NCBI GenBank assembly: GCA_963662175.1
Contig: OY759227.1
Span: forward strand, 5,550,501-5,614,500
Direction: 5' to 3'
Origin: Aradus depressus
Lineage: Eukaryota > Arthropoda > Insecta > Hemiptera > Aradidae
Length of the DNA: 64,000 bases
A program made the translations under genes and the position numbers. Below are positions 29,941 through 44,579 of this stretch, piece after piece. The notes beneath the pieces were generated by a model. The model made no database searches. It saw only the letters and a list, made by a program, of their open reading frames with translations, and was not told the DNA's origin. Positions within the stretch are counted from its first letter, which is position 1; every line of letters begins with the position of its first letter.

Positions 29941-29983
29941 TGCAACTCCAGTTGCAAAACAGTTGCACCGTGTGCGGGCGGCC
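29941..29983 (-). repeat. Harbinger right terminal inverted repeat
   Basis: Inverse of the left end. Two mismatches in the outer 24 bases (GCCC against CCTC). Confidence 0.9.
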
Positions 29984-29986
29984 TAA

Positions 29987-30976
29987 GTGTTATCAGAAGG
30001 AATTTTAAACATTTATAACGGAACAAATAGGATTCAAATGAAAACCAAATTTATAGAGAAGCTCAATTAGACACCCAGGAATAAAATAAAAACCGTTAAA
30101 AAGAGAAGCAGTGAAGAAGAAACGAAAAAAATAAGCGTAAATAAAGAGAAGAAGAAAAAATCAATAACAGAAAAACTGGTCGGTAGGATGTTTTGAAAAT
30201 TTTTAGAAAGAAACAATCAATTATTAAAAGAAGATTGAAGAAAGAAAATAAACTGCCCACATCAAATAATAAAGCCAATTGAAAATTTTGAAAAGAAGCC
30301 AGAAAGCATCAAATCATAGAACCCGGATCCATCCAAACCACTAGTTCAATGCAATCCAGATCCAAAAGTGTATACCACAAAGTTTATACGCTTTTTTTAA
30401 GAAAAGTCCAAGTCAAAATTTAAAAACAAAGACATACAAAATTAAAAGAATAATTAAGAAGAAAGAAGAAAAAGAAGAGAGGGAAGAAAACGTCGAAAAC
30501 TTTTAATATTTGTGAAGAAACAGAAGACATCCGAAAAAAGTGTACCCAGAAGCCTTTGGAAGCAAGAATTCAGTCTATGTTCGCCTCTCACCAAGGTGAA
30601 ACCTGTGAGAGCCTAGTCTCTGTTTTGTGTGAATTTTTGTAAAAACAGTTAGTATACAGTTAAATATGGGTGAAAAGTGACCGGTGAAGGGTTGAGATAA
30701 TGTGGAGGGAGTACGGACTCCAATTTTTCTTGTTAATTGTAAAAATAAGCGTCATTAAGTTTCGTGTGTGACGTCACCAAGCTAGGATTATTTTTTGTAC
30801 ATATATAATTTCCAAAATGGCCACTAAGATTTTTATTAAAGTAGAACAATTTGTAATTATGTTTTAAAACTTTTTTATTCCCTCATTAACTCTTTGAAAA
30901 GCAAATCTCAGATTCTCAAAACTCAAAGACCTTACGGACAACGCCTTTGTGGTGAGTACCAATTTGCGGGATATAA
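29987..30976. other. A-rich spacer between Harbinger and Helitron head
   Basis: No gene seen. Purine-rich to about 30540, then mixed sequence with a CRE-like TGACGTCA near 30770 and a GGTGAGTACC donor-like site near 30950. It could be the leader of an unidentified retroelement. Confidence 0.5.
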
Positions 30977-31120
30977 TCTATATTAATAAAGCTGAAACGG
31001 GGTTTGTTTGTTTGTTTGTATGTATGTATGTTTGTTCCAGCATCACGCCCAAACGGCTGGACGGATTTTTATGAAACTACCCATGTAGCATCCTTTTGAG
31101 CCCGATTGAATAATAGGCTA
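30977..31120 (+). mobile_element. Helitron-like 5' end
   Basis: TCTATATTAATAAAGCTGAA follows an A at 30976, which fits Helitron insertion between A and T with a 5'-TC end. Then come TTTG and TATG tetranucleotide runs, and AACGGCTGGACGGATTTTT with ATGAAAC and AATAGGCTATGTGG. That succession is familiar from insect Helitrons. The segment from AACGGCTGG to GGCTATGTGGCG aligns with the monomer of the array that starts immediately after it. No 3' CTRR hairpin is in the window. Confidence 0.7.
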
Positions 31121-34100
31121 TGTGGCGTCCCAGAATTTTGATCGGGAGAGGGGGTTGTAAGGGGGCCTAAGTATAAAAATAGTGCTAACTCATTAACTAA
31201 TGGGCGAATTGTCATGAAATTTCACAGGTAGTCTTTTTAAAATCCAAACAGGAAAAAAAGGTGTGTGGCGTCCCAAAGTTTTGATCGGGAGGGGGGGTTG
31301 TAAGGGGGGCCTAAGTATATAAATAGTGCTAACACATTAACTAATGGTCGAATTGTCATGAAATTTCACACGTAGTCTTTTTAAAAGCCAAACAGGAAAA
31401 AAAGATGTGTGGCGTCCCAAAGTTTTGAACGGGAGGGGGGGTTGTGGGGGAGGCCTAAGTATAAATATAGAGCTAACTCTTTAACGGTTGGTCGGATTGT
31501 CACGAAATTTCACATGTAGTATTTTTAAATGCCAAATAAGAAAAAAAGGTGTGTGGCGTCCCAAAGTTTTGAACGGGAGGGGGGGGGGGTTGTAAGGGGG
31601 GCCTAAGTATAAATATAGAGCTAATTCTTTAACGGTTGGTCGGATTGTCACGAAATTTCACATGGAGTATTCCTGAAGGCCAAATAGAAAAATAAGGTGT
31701 GTGGCGTCCCAAAGTTTTGAACGGGAGGGGGGTTGTGGGGGGGCCTAAGTATAAATATAGAGCTAACTCTTTAACAGTTGGTCGGATTGTCACGAAATTT
31801 CACATGGAGTATTCCTGAAGGCCAAATAGAAAAATAAGGTGTGTGGCGTCCCACAGTTTTGAACGGGAGGGGGGGATGTGGGGGGGCCTAAGTATAAATA
31901 TAGAGCTAACTCATTAACTAATGGGCGAATCGTCATGAAATTTCACATGTAGTATTTTTAAAAGCCAAATAGGAAAAAAAGGTGTGTGGCGTCCCAAAGT
32001 TTTGATCGGGAGGGGGGGTTGTAAGGGGGGCCTAAGTATAAATATAGAGCTAACTCATTAACTAATGGGCGAATCGTCATGAAATTTCACGTAGTATTTT
32101 TAAAAGCCAAATAGGAAAAAAAGGTGTGTGGCGTCCCAAATTTTTGAATGGGAGGGGGGGTTGTAAGGGGGGCCTAAGTATAAATATAGAGCTAATTCTT
32201 TAACGGTTGGTCGGATTGTCACGAAATTTCACATGGAGTATTCCTGAAGGCCAAATTAAAAAATTAGGTGTGTGGCGTCCCAAACTTTTGAACGGGAGGG
32301 GGGGTTGTGGGGTGGCCTAAGTATAAATATAGAGCTAACTCATAAACTAATGGGCGAATCGTCATGAAATTTCACGTTGTATTTTTAAAAGCCAAAGAGG
32401 AAAAAAAGGTGTGTGACGGCTCAAAGGTTTTACGGGAGGGGGGGTTGTGGGGGGACCTAAGTATAAATATAGAGCTAACTCTTTAACAGTTGGTCGGATT
32501 GTCACGAAGTTTCACATGTGGTATTCCTGAAGACCAAATAAAAAAATAGGCGGTGTGACGGCTCAAATGTTTTTACGGGAGGGGGGGGGTTGTGGGGGGA
32601 CCTAAGTATAAATATAGAGCTAAGTCATTAACTAATGGGCGAATCGTCATGAAATTTCACATGTAGTATTTTTAAAAGCCAAATAGGAAAAGAAGGTGTG
32701 ACGGCTCAAAAGTTTTTACGGTAGGGGGGGTTGTGGGGGGACCTAAGTATAAATATAGAGCTAAGTCATTAACTAATGGGCGAATCGTCATGATATTTCA
32801 CATGTAGTACTTTTAAAAGCCAAATAGCAAAAAAAGGTGTGTGGCGTCCCAAATTTTTGAATGGGAAAGGGGGTTGTAAGGGGGGCCTAAGTATAAATAT
32901 AGAGCTAATTCTTTAACGGTTGGCCGGATTGTCACGAAATTTCACATGGAGTATTCCTGAAGGCCAAATTAAAAAATTAGGTGTGTGGCGTCCCAAACTT
33001 TTGAACGGGAGGGGGGGTTGTGGGGGGGCCTAAGTATAAATATAGAGCTAACTCATAAACTAATGGGCGAATCGTCATGAAATTTCACGTTGTATTTTTA
33101 AAAGCCAAAGAGGAAAAAAAGGTGTGTGACGGCTCAAAGGTTTTACGGGAGGGGGGGTTGTGGGGGGACCTAAGTATAAATATAGAGCTAATTCTTTAAC
33201 GGTTGGTCGGATTGTCACGAAATTTCACATGGAGTATTCCTGAAGGCCAAATAAAAAATAAGGTGTGTGGCGTCCCAAAGTTTTGAACGGGAAGGGGGTT
33301 GTGGGGAGGGCCTAAGTATAAATATAGAGCTAACTCTTTAACAGTTGGTCGGATTGTCACGAAGTTTCACATGTAGTATTCCTGAAGACCAAATAAAAAA
33401 ATAGGCGGTGTGACGGCTATGAAGTTTTTTCGGGAGGGGGGGTTGTGGGGAGACCTAAGTATAAATATAGAGCTAAGTCATTAACTAATGGGCGAATCGT
33501 CATGATATTTCACATGTAGTACTTTTAAAAGCCAAATAGCAAAAAAAGGTGTGTGGCGTCCCAAAGTTTTGAACGGGAGGGGGGTTGTGGGGGGGGCCTA
33601 AATATAAATATAGAGCTAACTCTTTAACAGTTGGTCGGATTGTCACGAAGTTTCACATGTGGTATTCCTGAAGACCAAATAGAAAAATAGGTGGTGTGAC
33701 GGCTCAAATGTTTTTACGGGAGGGGGGGGGTTGTGGGGGGACCTAAGTATAAATATAGAGCTAAGTCATTAACTAATGGGCGAATCGTCATGAAATTTCA
33801 CATGTAGTATTTTTAAAAGCCAAATAGGAAAAAAAGGTGTGTGGCGTCCCAAAGTTTTGATCGGGAGGGGGGGTTGTAAGGGGGGCCTAAGTATAAATAT
33901 AGAGTTAATCATTAACTAATGGGCGAATCGTCATGAAATTTCACGTAGTATTTTTAAAAGCCAAATAGGAAAAAAAGGTGTGTGGCGTCCCAAAGTTTTG
34001 ATCGGGAGGGGGGGTTGTAAGGGGGCCTAAGTATAAAAATAGTGCTAACTCATTAACTAATGGGCAAATCGTCATGAAATTTCACGTAGTATTTTTAAAA

Positions 34101-37100
34101 GCCAAATAGGAAAAAAAGGTGTGTGGCGTCCCAAAGTTTTGAACGGGAGGGGGGGTTGTAAGGGGGGCCTAAGTATAAATATAGAGCTACTTCTTTAACG
34201 GTTGGTCGGATTGTCACGAAATTTCACATGGAGTATTCCTGAAGGCTAAATTAAAAAATTAGGTGTGTGGCGTCCCAAAGTTTTGAACGGGAAGGGGGTT
34301 GTGGGGGGGCCTAAGTATATTATTTAGCTATCTCATTAACTAATGGGCGAATCGTCATGAAATTTCACGTAGTATTTTTAAAAGCCAAATAGGAAAAAAA
34401 GGTGTGTGGCGTCCCAAAGTTTTGAACGGGAGGGGGGTTGTGGGGGGGGGCCTAAGTATAAATATAGAGCTAACTCTTTAACAGTTGGTCGGATTGTCAC
34501 GAAGTTTCACATGTAGTATTCCTGAAGACCAAATAAAAAAATAGGCGGTGTGACGGCTATGAAGTTTTTACGGGAGGGGGGGTTGTGGAGGGGCCTAAGT
34601 ATAAATATAGAGCTAAGTCATTAACTAATGGGCGAATCGTCATGAAATTTCACATGTAGTATTTTTAAAAGCCAAATAGGAAAAAAAGGTGTGTGGCGTC
34701 CCAAAGTTTTGATCGGGAGGGGGGGTTGTAAGGGGGGCCTAAGTATAAATATAGAGCTAACTCATTAACTAATGGGCGAATCGTCATGAAATTTCACGTA
34801 GTATTTTTAAAAGCCAAATAGGAAAAAAAAGTGTGTGGCGTCCCAAAGTTTTGATCGGGAGGGGGGGTTGTAAGGGGGCCTAAGTATAAAAATAGTGCTA
34901 ACTCATTAACTAATGCGCGAATCGTCATGAAATTTCACGTAGTATTTTTAAAAGCCAAATAGGAAAAAAAGGTGTGTGGCGTCCCAAAGTTTTGAACGGG
35001 AGGGGGGGTTGTAAGGGGGGCCTAAGTATAAATATAGAGCTAATTCTTTAACGGTTGGTCGGATTGTCACGAAATTTCACATGGAGTATTCCTGAAGGCC
35101 AAATTAAAAAATTAGGTGTGTGGCGTCCCAAAGTTTTGAACGGGAGGGGGGGTTGTGGGGGGGCCTAAGTATAAATATAGAGCTAACTCATAAACTAATG
35201 GGCGAATCGTCATGAAATTTCACGTATTATTTTTAAAAGCCAAATAGGAAAAAAAGGTGTGTGGCGTCCCAAAGTTTTGAACGGGAGGGGGGTTGTGGGG
35301 GGGGGCCTAAGTATAAATATAGAGCTAACTCTTTAACAGTTGGTCGGATTGTCACGAAGTTTCACATGTAGTATTCCTGAAGACCAAATAAAAAAATAGG
35401 CGGTGTGACGGCTATAAAGTTTTTACGGGAGGGGGGGTTGTGGGGGGACCTAAGTATAAATATAGAACTAAGTCATTAACTAATGGGCGAATCGTCATGA
35501 AATTTCACATGTAGTATTTTTAAAAGCCAAATAGCAAAAAAAGGTGCGTGGCGTCCCAAAGTTTTGATCGGGAGGGGGTTTGTAAGGGGGGCCTAAGTAT
35601 AAATATAGAGCTAACTCATTAACTAATGGGCGAATCGTCATGAAATTTCACGTAGTATTTTTAAAAGCCAAATAGGAAAAAAAGGTGTGTGGCGTCCCAA
35701 AGTTTTGATCGGGAGGGGGGGTTGTAAGGGGGGCCTAGGTATAAATATAGAGCTAACTCATTAACTAATGGGCGAATCGTCATGAAATTTCACGTAGTAT
35801 TTTTAAAAGCCAAATAGGAAAAAAAGGTGTGTGGCGTCCCAAAGTTTTGAACGGGAGGGGGGGTTGTAAGGGGGGCCTAAGTATAAATATAGAGCTAATT
35901 CTTTAACGGTTGGTCGGATTGTCACAAAATTTCACATGGAGTATTCCTGAAGGCCAAATTAAAAAATTAGGTGTGTGGCGTCCCAAAGTTTTGAACGGGA
36001 GGGGGGGTTTTGGGTGGGGCCTAAGTATAAATATAGAGCTAACTCATAAACTAATGGGCGAATCGTCATGAAATTTCACGTTGTATTTTTAAAAGCCAAA
36101 GAGGAAAAAAAGGTGTGTGGCGTCCCAAAGTTTTGAACGGGAGGGGAGGTTGTGGGGGGGCCTAAGTATAAATATAGAGGTAATTCTTTAACGGTTGGTC
36201 GGATTGTCACGAAATTTCACATGGAGTATTCCTGAAGGCCAAATAAAAAAATAAGGTGTGTGGCGTCCCAAAGTTTTGAACGGGAGGGGGGGTGTGGGGG
36301 GGCCTAAGTATAAATATAGAGCTATCTCAATAACTAATGGGCGAATCGTCATGAAATTTCACGTAGTATTTTTAAAAGCCAAATAGGAAAAAAAGGTGTG
36401 TGGCGTCCCAAAGTTTTGAACGGGAGGGGGGTTGTGGGGGGCCTAAGTATAAATATAGAGCTAACTCTTTAACAGTTGGTCGGATTGTCACGAAATTTCA
36501 CATGGAGTATTCCTGAAGGCCAAATAGAAAAATAAGGTGTGTGGCGTCCCAAAGTTTTGAACGGGAGGGGGGGATGTGGGGGGGCCTAAGTATAAATATA
36601 GAGCTAACTCATTAGCTAATGGGCGAATCGTCATGAAATTTCACATGTAGTATTTTTAAAAGCCAAGTAGCAAAAAAAGGTGTGTGGCGTCCCAAAGTTT
36701 TGAACGGGAGGGGGGTTGTGGGGGGGCCTAAGTATAAATATAGAGCTAACTCTTTAACAGTTGGTCGGATTGTCACGAAGTTTCACATGTAGTATTCCTG
36801 AAGACCAAATAAAAAAATAGGCGGTGTGACGGCTATAAAGTTTTTACGGGAGGGGGGGTTGTGGGGGGACCTAAGTATAAATATAGAGCTAAGTCATTAA
36901 CTAATGGGCGAATCGTCATGAAATTTCACATGTAGTATTTTTAAAAGCCAAATAGGAAAAAAAGGTGTGTGGCGTCCCATTGTTTTGATCGGGAGGGGGG
37001 GTTGTAAGGGGGGCCTAAGTATAAATATAGAGCTAACTCATTAACTAATGGGCAAATCGTCATGAAATTTCACGTAGTATTTTTAAAAGCCAAATAGGAA

Positions 37101-40100
37101 AAAAAGGTGTGTGGTGTCTCAAAGTTTTGATCGGGAGGGGGGGTTGTAAGGGGGCCCTAATTATAAAAATAGTGCTAACTCATTAACTAATGGGCGAATT
37201 GTCATGAAATTTCACAGGTAGTCTTTTTAAAATCCAAACAGGAAAAAAAGGTGTGTGGCGTCCCAAAGTTTTGATCGGGAGGGGGGGTTGTAAGGGGGGC
37301 CTAAGTTTATAAATAGTGCTAACACATTAACTAATGGTCGAATTGTCATGAAATTTCACACATAGTCTTTTTAAAAGCCAAACAGGAAAAAAAGATTTGT
37401 GGCGTCCCAAAGTTTTGAACGGGGGGGCGGGGGTTTGTGGGGGGGGGGGGCCTAAGTATAAATATAGAGCTAGCTCATTAACTATTGGGCGAATTGTCAT
37501 GAAATTTCACATGTAGTATTTTTAAATGCCAAATAAGAAAAAAAGGTGTGTGGCGTCCCAAAGTTTTGAACGGGAGGGGGGGGGGGTTGTTAGGGGGGCC
37601 TAAGTATAAATATAGAGCTAATTCTTTAACGGTTGGTCGGATTGTCACGAAATTTCACATGGAGTATTCCTGAAGGCCAAATAGGAAAAAAAGGTGTGTG
37701 GCGTCCCAACGTTTTGAACGGGAGGGGGGGTTGGGGGGGGGGGCCTAAGTATAAATATAGAGCTAGCTCATTAACTATTGGGCGAATTGTCATGAAAATT
37801 CACATGTAGTATTCCTGAAGACCAAATAAAAAAATAGGCGGTGTGACGGCTCAAATGTTGTTACGGGAGGGGGGGTTGTGGGGGGACCTAAGTATAAATA
37901 TAGAGCTGTCATTAACTAATGGGCGAATCGTCATGAAATTTCACATGTAGTATTTTTAAAAGCCAAATAGGAAAAAAAGGTGTGTGGCGTCCCAAAGTTT
38001 TGATCGGGAGGGGGGGGTTGTAAGGGGGACCTAAGTATAAATATAGAGCTAACTCATTAACTAATGGGCGAATCGTCATGATATTTCACGTAGTATTTTT
38101 AAAAGCCAAATAGGAAAAAAAGGTGTGTGGCGTCCCAAAGTTTTGAACGGGAGGGGGGGTTGTGGGGGGGCCTAAGTATAAATATAGAGCTAATTCTTTA
38201 ACGGTTGTTCGGATTGTTACGAAATTTCACATGGAGTATTCCTGAAGGCCAAATAAAAAAATAAGGTGTGTGGCGTCCCAAAGTTTTGAACGGGAGGGGG
38301 GGTGTGGGGGGGCCTAAGTATAAATATAGAGCTATCTCAATAACTAATGGGCGAATCGTCATGAAATTTCACGTAGTATTTTTAAAAGCCAAATAGGAAA
38401 AAAAGGTGTGTGGCGTCCCAAAGTTTTGAACGGGAGGGGGGTTGTGGGGGGGCCTAAGTATAAATATAGAGCTAACTCTTTAACAGTTGGTCGGATTGTC
38501 ACGAAATTTCACATGGAGTATTCCTGAAGGCCAAATAGAAAAATAAGGTGTGTGGCGTCCCAAAGTTTTGAACGGGAGGGGGGGATGTGGGGGGGCCTAT
38601 GTATAAATATAGAGCTAACTCATTAGCTAATGGGCGAATCGTCATGAAATTTCACATGTAGTATTTTTAAAAGCCAAGTAGCAAAAAAAGGTGTGTGGCG
38701 TCCCAAAGTTTTGAACGGGAGGGGGGTTGTGGGGGGGGCCTAAGTATAAATATAGAGCTAACTCTTTAACAGTTGGTCGGATTGTCACGAAGTTTCACAT
38801 GTAGTATTCCTGAAGACCAAATAAAAAAATAGGCGGTGTGACGGCTATAAAGTTTTTACGGGAGGGGGGGTTGTGGGGGGACCTAAGTATAAATATAGAG
38901 CTAAGTCATTAACTAATGGGCGAATCGTCATGAAATTTCACATGTAGTATTTTTAAAAGCCAAATAGGAAAAAAAGGTGTGTGGCGTCCCACTGTTTTGA
39001 TCGGGAGGGGGGGTTGTAAGGGGGGCCTAAGTATAAATATAGAGCTAACTCATTAACTAATGGGCAAATCGTCATGAAATTTCACGTAGTATTTTTAAAA
39101 GCCAAATAGGAAAAAAAGGTGTGTGGCGTCTCAAAGTTTTGATCGGGAGGGGGGGTTGTAAGGGGGCCTAATTATAAAAATAGTGCTAACTCATTAACTA
39201 ATGGGCGAATTGTCATGAAATTTCACAGGTAGTCTTTTTAAAATCCAAACAGGAAAAAAAGGTGTGTGGCGTCCCAAAGTTTTGATCGGGAGGGGGGGTT
39301 GTAAGGGGGGCCTAAGTATACAAATAGTGCTAACACATTAACTAATGGTCGAATTGTCATGAAATTTCACACGTAGTCTTGTTAAAAGCCAAACAGGAAA
39401 AAAAGATTTGTGGCGTCCCAAAGTTTTGAACGGGGGGGGGGGTTTGTGGGGGGGGGGGCCTAAGTATAAATATAGAGCTAGCTCATTAACTATTGGGCGA
39501 ATTGTCATGAAATTTCACATGTAGTATTTTTAAATGCCAAATAAGAAAAAAAGGTGAGTGGCGTCCCAAAGTTTTGAACGGGAGGGGGGGGGGGTTGTTA
39601 GGGGGGCCTAAGAATAAATATAGAGCTAATTCTTTAACGGTTGGTCGGATTGTCACGAAATTTCACATGGAGTATTCCTGAAGGCCAAATAGGAAAAAAA
39701 GGTGTGTGGCGTCCCAAAGTTTTGAACGGGGGGGGGGGTTTGTGGGGGGGGGGCCTAAGTATAAATATAGAGCTAGCTCATTAACTATTGGGCGAATTGT
39801 CATGAAATTTCACATGTAGTATTTTTAAATGCCAAATAAGAAAAAAAGGTGAGTGGCGTCCCAAAGTTTTGAACGGGAGGGGGGGGGGGGTTGTTAGGGG
39901 GGCCTAAGAATAAATATAGAGCTAATTCTTTAACGGTTGGTCGGATTGTCACGAAATTTCACATGGAGTATTCCTGAAGGCCAAATAGGAAAAAAAGGTG
40001 TGTGGCGTCCCAACGTTTTGAACGGGAGGGGGGGTTGTGGGGGGGCCTAAGTATAAATATAGAGCTAGCTCATTAACTATTGGGCGAATTGTCATGAAAT

Positions 40101-43100
40101 TTCACATGTAGTATTTTTAAATGCCAAATAAGAAAAAAAGGTGTGTGGCGTCCCAAAGTTTCGAACGGGAGGGGGGGGGGGGGGTCGTAAGGGGGGCCTA
40201 AGCATAAATATAGAGCTAATTCTTTAACGGTTGGTCGGATTGTCATGAAATTTCACATGGAGTATTCCTGAAGGCCAAATAGAAAAATAAGGTGTGTGGC
40301 GTCCCAAAGTTTTGAACGGGAGGGGGGAATTTGGGGGGCCTAAGTATAAATATAGAGCTAACTCATTAACTAATTGGCGAATCGTCATGAAATTTCACAT
40401 GTAGTATTTTTAAAAGCCAAATAGCAAAAAAAGGTGTGTGGCGTCCCAAAGTTTTGAACGGGAGGGGGGTTGTGGGGGGGGGCCTAAGTATAAATATAGA
40501 GCTTACTCTTTAACTGTTGGTCGGATTGTCACGAAGTTTCACATGTAGTATTCCTGAAGACCAAATAAAAAAAAAGGCGGTGTGACGGCTCAAATGTTTT
40601 TACGGGAGGGGGGGTTGTGGGGAGACCTAAGTATAAATATAGAGCTGTCATTAACTAATGGGCGAATCGTCATGAAATTTCACATGTAGTGTTTTTAAAA
40701 GCCAAATAGGAAAAAAAGGTGTGTGGCGTCCCAAAGTTTTGATCGGGAGGGGGGGTTGTAAGCGGGGCCTAAGTATAAATATAGAGCTAACTCATCAACT
40801 AATGGGCGAATCGTCATGAAATTTCACGTAGTATTTTTAAAAGCCAAATAGGAAAAAAAGGTGTGTAGTGTCCCAAAGTTTTGAACGGGAGGGGGGGTTG
40901 TGGGGGGGCCTAAGTATAAATATAGAGCTAATTCTTTAACGGTTAGTCGGATTGTCACGAAATTTCACATGGAGTATTCCTGAAGGCCAAATAGAAAAAT
41001 AAGGATGTGGCGTCCCAAAGTTTTGAACGGGAGGGGGGTTGTGGGAGGGCCTAAGTATAAATATAGAGCTATCTCATTAACTAATGGGCGAATCGTCATG
41101 AAATTTCACGTAGTATTTTTAAAAGCCAAATAGGAAAAAAAGGTGTGTGGCGTCCCAAAGTTTTGAACGGGAAGGGGGTTGTGGGGGGGCCTAAGTATAA
41201 ATATAGAGCTAACTCATTAGCTAATGGGCGAATCGTCATGAAATTTCACATGTAGTATTTTTAAAAGCCAAGAAGCAAAAAAAGGTGTGTGGCGTCCCAA
41301 AGTTTTGAACGGGAGGGGGGGGATGTGGGAGGGCCTAAGTATAAATATAGAGCTAACTCATTAACTAATGGGCGAATCGTCATGAATTTTCACATGTAGT
41401 ATTTTTAAAAGCCAAATAGCAAAAAAAGGTGTGTGGCGTCCCAAAGTTTTGAACGGGAGGGGGGTTGTGGGGGGGGCCTAAGTATAAATATAGAGGTAAC
41501 TCTTTAACAGTTGGTCGGATTGTCACGAAGTTTCATATGTAGTATTCCTGAAGACCAAATAAAAAAATAGGCGGTGTGACGGCTATAATGTTTTTACGGG
41601 AGGGGGGGTTGTGGGGGGGCCTAAGTATAAATATAGAGCTAAGTCATTAACTAATGGGCGAATCGTCATGAAATTTCACATGTAGTATTTTTAAAAGGCA
41701 AATAGGAAAAAAAGGTGTGTGGCGTCCCAAAGTTTTGATCGGGAGGGGGGGTTGTAAGGGGGCCTAAGTATAAAAATAGTGCTAACTCATTAACTAATGG
41801 GCGAATTGTCATGAAATTTGACAGGTAGTCTTTTTAAAATCCAAACAGGAAAAAAAGGTGTGTGGCGTCCCAAAGTTTTGATCGGGAGGGGGGGTTGTAA
41901 GGGGGGCCTAAGTATATAAATAGTGCTAACACATTAACTAATGGTCGAATTGTCATGAAATTTCACACGTAGTCTTGTTAAAAGCCAAACAGGAAAAAAA
42001 GAATTGTGGCGTCCCAAAGTTTTGAAGGGGGGGGGGGTTTGTGGGGGGGGCCTAAGTATAATTATAGAGCTAGCTCATTAACTATTGGGCGAATTGTCAT
42101 GAAATTTCACATGTAGTATTTTTAAATGCCAAATAAGAAAAAAAGGTGAGTGGCGTCCCAAAGTTTTGAACGGGAGGGGGAGGGGGGTTGTTAGGGGGGC
42201 CTAAGAATAAATATAGAGCTAATTCTTTAACGGTTGGTCGGATTGTCACGAAATTTCACATGGAGTATTCCTGAAGGCCAAATAGGAAAAAAAGGTGTGT
42301 GGCGTCCCAACGTTTTGAACGGGAGGGGGGGTTGTGGGGGGGCCTAAGTATAAATATAGAGCTAGCTCATTAACTATTGGGCGAATTGTCATGAAATTTC
42401 ACATGTAGTATTTTTAAATGCCAAATAAGAAAAAAAGGTGTGTGGCGTCCCAAAGTTTCGAACGGGAGGGGGGGGGGGGGGGTCGTAAGCGGGGCCTAAG
42501 TATAAATATAGAGCTAATTCTTTAACGGTTAGTCGGATTGTCACGAAATTTCACATGGAGTATTCCTGAAGGCCAAATAGAAAAATAAAGATGTGGCGTC
42601 CCAAAGTTTTGAACGGGAGGGGGGTTGTGGGGGGGCCTAAGTATAAATATAGAGCTAGCTCATTAACTATTGGGCGAATTGTCATGAAATTTCACATGTA
42701 GTATTTTTAAATGCCAAATAAGAAAAAAAGGTGTGTGGCGTCCCAAAGTCTTGAACGGGAGGGGGGGGGGGGGGTTGTAAGGGGGGCCTAAGTATAAATA
42801 TAGAGCTAACTAATTAACTAATGGGCGAATCGTCATGAAATTTCACGTGTAGTATTTTTAAAAGCCAAGAAGCAAAAAAAGGTGTGTGGCGTCCCAAAGT
42901 TTTGAACGGGAGGGGGGGGATGTGGGAGGGCCTAAGTATAAATATAGAGCTAACTCATTAACTAATGGGCGAATCGTCATGAATTTTCACATGTAGTATT
43001 TTTAAAAGCCAAATAGCAAAAAAAGGTGTGTGGCGTCCCAAAGTTTTGAACGGGAGGGGGGTTGTGGGGGGGGCCTAAGTATAAATATAGAGGTAACTCT

Positions 43101-44579
43101 TTAACAGTTGGTCGGGTTGTCACGAAGTTTCATATGTAGTATTCCTGAAGACCAAATAAAAAAATAGGCGGTGTGACGGCTATAATGTTTTTACGGGAGG
43201 GGGGTTGTGGGGGGACCTAAGTATAAATATAGAGCTATCTCATTAACTAATGGGCGAATCGTCATGAAATTTCACGTAGTATTTTTAAAAGCCAAATAGG
43301 AAAAAAAGGTGTGTGGCGTCCCAAAGTTTTGAACGGGAAGGGGGTTGTGGGGGGGCCTAAGTATAAATATAGAGCTAACTCATTAGCTAATGGGCGAATC
43401 GTCATGAAATTTCACATGTAGTATTTTTAAAAGCCAAGAAGCAAAAAAAGGTGTGTGGCGTCCCAAAGTTTTGAACGGGAGGGGGGGGATGTGGGAGGGC
43501 CTAAGTATAAATATAGAGCTAACTCATTAACTAATGGGCGAATCGTCATGAATTTTCACATGTAGTATTTTTAAAAGCCAAATAGCAAAAAAAGGTGTGT
43601 GGCGTCCCAAAGTTTTGAACGGGAGGGGGGTTGTGGGGGGGGCCTAAGTATAAATATAGAGGTAACTCTTTAACAGTTGGTCGGATTGTCACGAAGTTTC
43701 ATATGTAGTATTCCTGAAGACCAAATAAAAAAATAGGCGGTGTGACGGCTATAATGTTTTTACGGGAGGGGGGGTTGTGGGGGGGCCTAAGTATAAATAT
43801 AGAGCTAAGTCATTAACTAATGGGCGAATCGTCATGAAATTTCACATGTAGTATTTTTAAAAGGCAAATAGGAAAAAAAGGTGTGTGGCGTCCCAAAGTT
43901 TTGATCGGGAGGGGGGGTTGTAAGGGGGCCTAAGTATAAAAATAGTGCTAACTCATTAACTAATGGGCGAATTGTCATGAAATTTGACAGGTAGTCTTTT
44001 TAAAATCCAAACAGGAAAAAAAGGTGTGTGGCGTCCCAAAGTTTTGATCGGGAGGGGGGGTTGTAAGGGGGGCCTAAGTATATAAATAGTGCTAACACAT
44101 TAACTAATGGTCGAATTGTCATGAAATTTCACACGTAGTCTTGTTAAAAGCCAAACAGGAAAAAAAGAATTGTGGCGTCCCAAAGTTTTGAAGGGGGGGG
44201 GGGTTTGTGGGGGGGGCCTAAGTATAATTATAGAGCTAGCTCATTAACTATTGGGCGAATTGTCATGAAATTTCACATGTAGTATTTTTAAATGCCAAAT
44301 AAGAAAAAAAGGTGAGTGGCGTCCCAAAGTTTTGAACGGGAGGGGGAGGGGGGTTGTTAGGGGGGCCTAAGAATAAATATAGAGCTAATTCTTTAACGGT
44401 TGGTCGGATTGTCACGAAATTTCACATGGAGTATTCCTGAAGGCCAAATAGGAAAAAAAGGTGTGTGGCGTCCCAACGTTTTGAACGGGAGGGGGGGTTG
44501 TGGGGGGGCCTAAGTATAAATATAGAGCTAGCTCATTAACTATTGGGCGAATTGTCATGAAATTTCACATGTAGTATTT

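Larger units (their letters stand above)
26383..29986. mobile_element. PIF/Harbinger DNA transposon, complete ends
   Basis: The element (26386-29983, 3598 bp) is flanked by the 3-bp duplication TAA at 26383-26385 and 29984-29986. Its inverted ends, GGCCCTCCGCACACGGTGCA and the inverse of GGCCGCCCGCACACGGTGCA, agree for ~42 bp with few mismatches. Sub-terminal GCAACTG motifs are dense at both ends and could be transposase or MADF protein binding sites. It carries the two genes normal for the superfamily, a DDE transposase and a MADF-type partner, both with frameshifts. Confidence 0.95.
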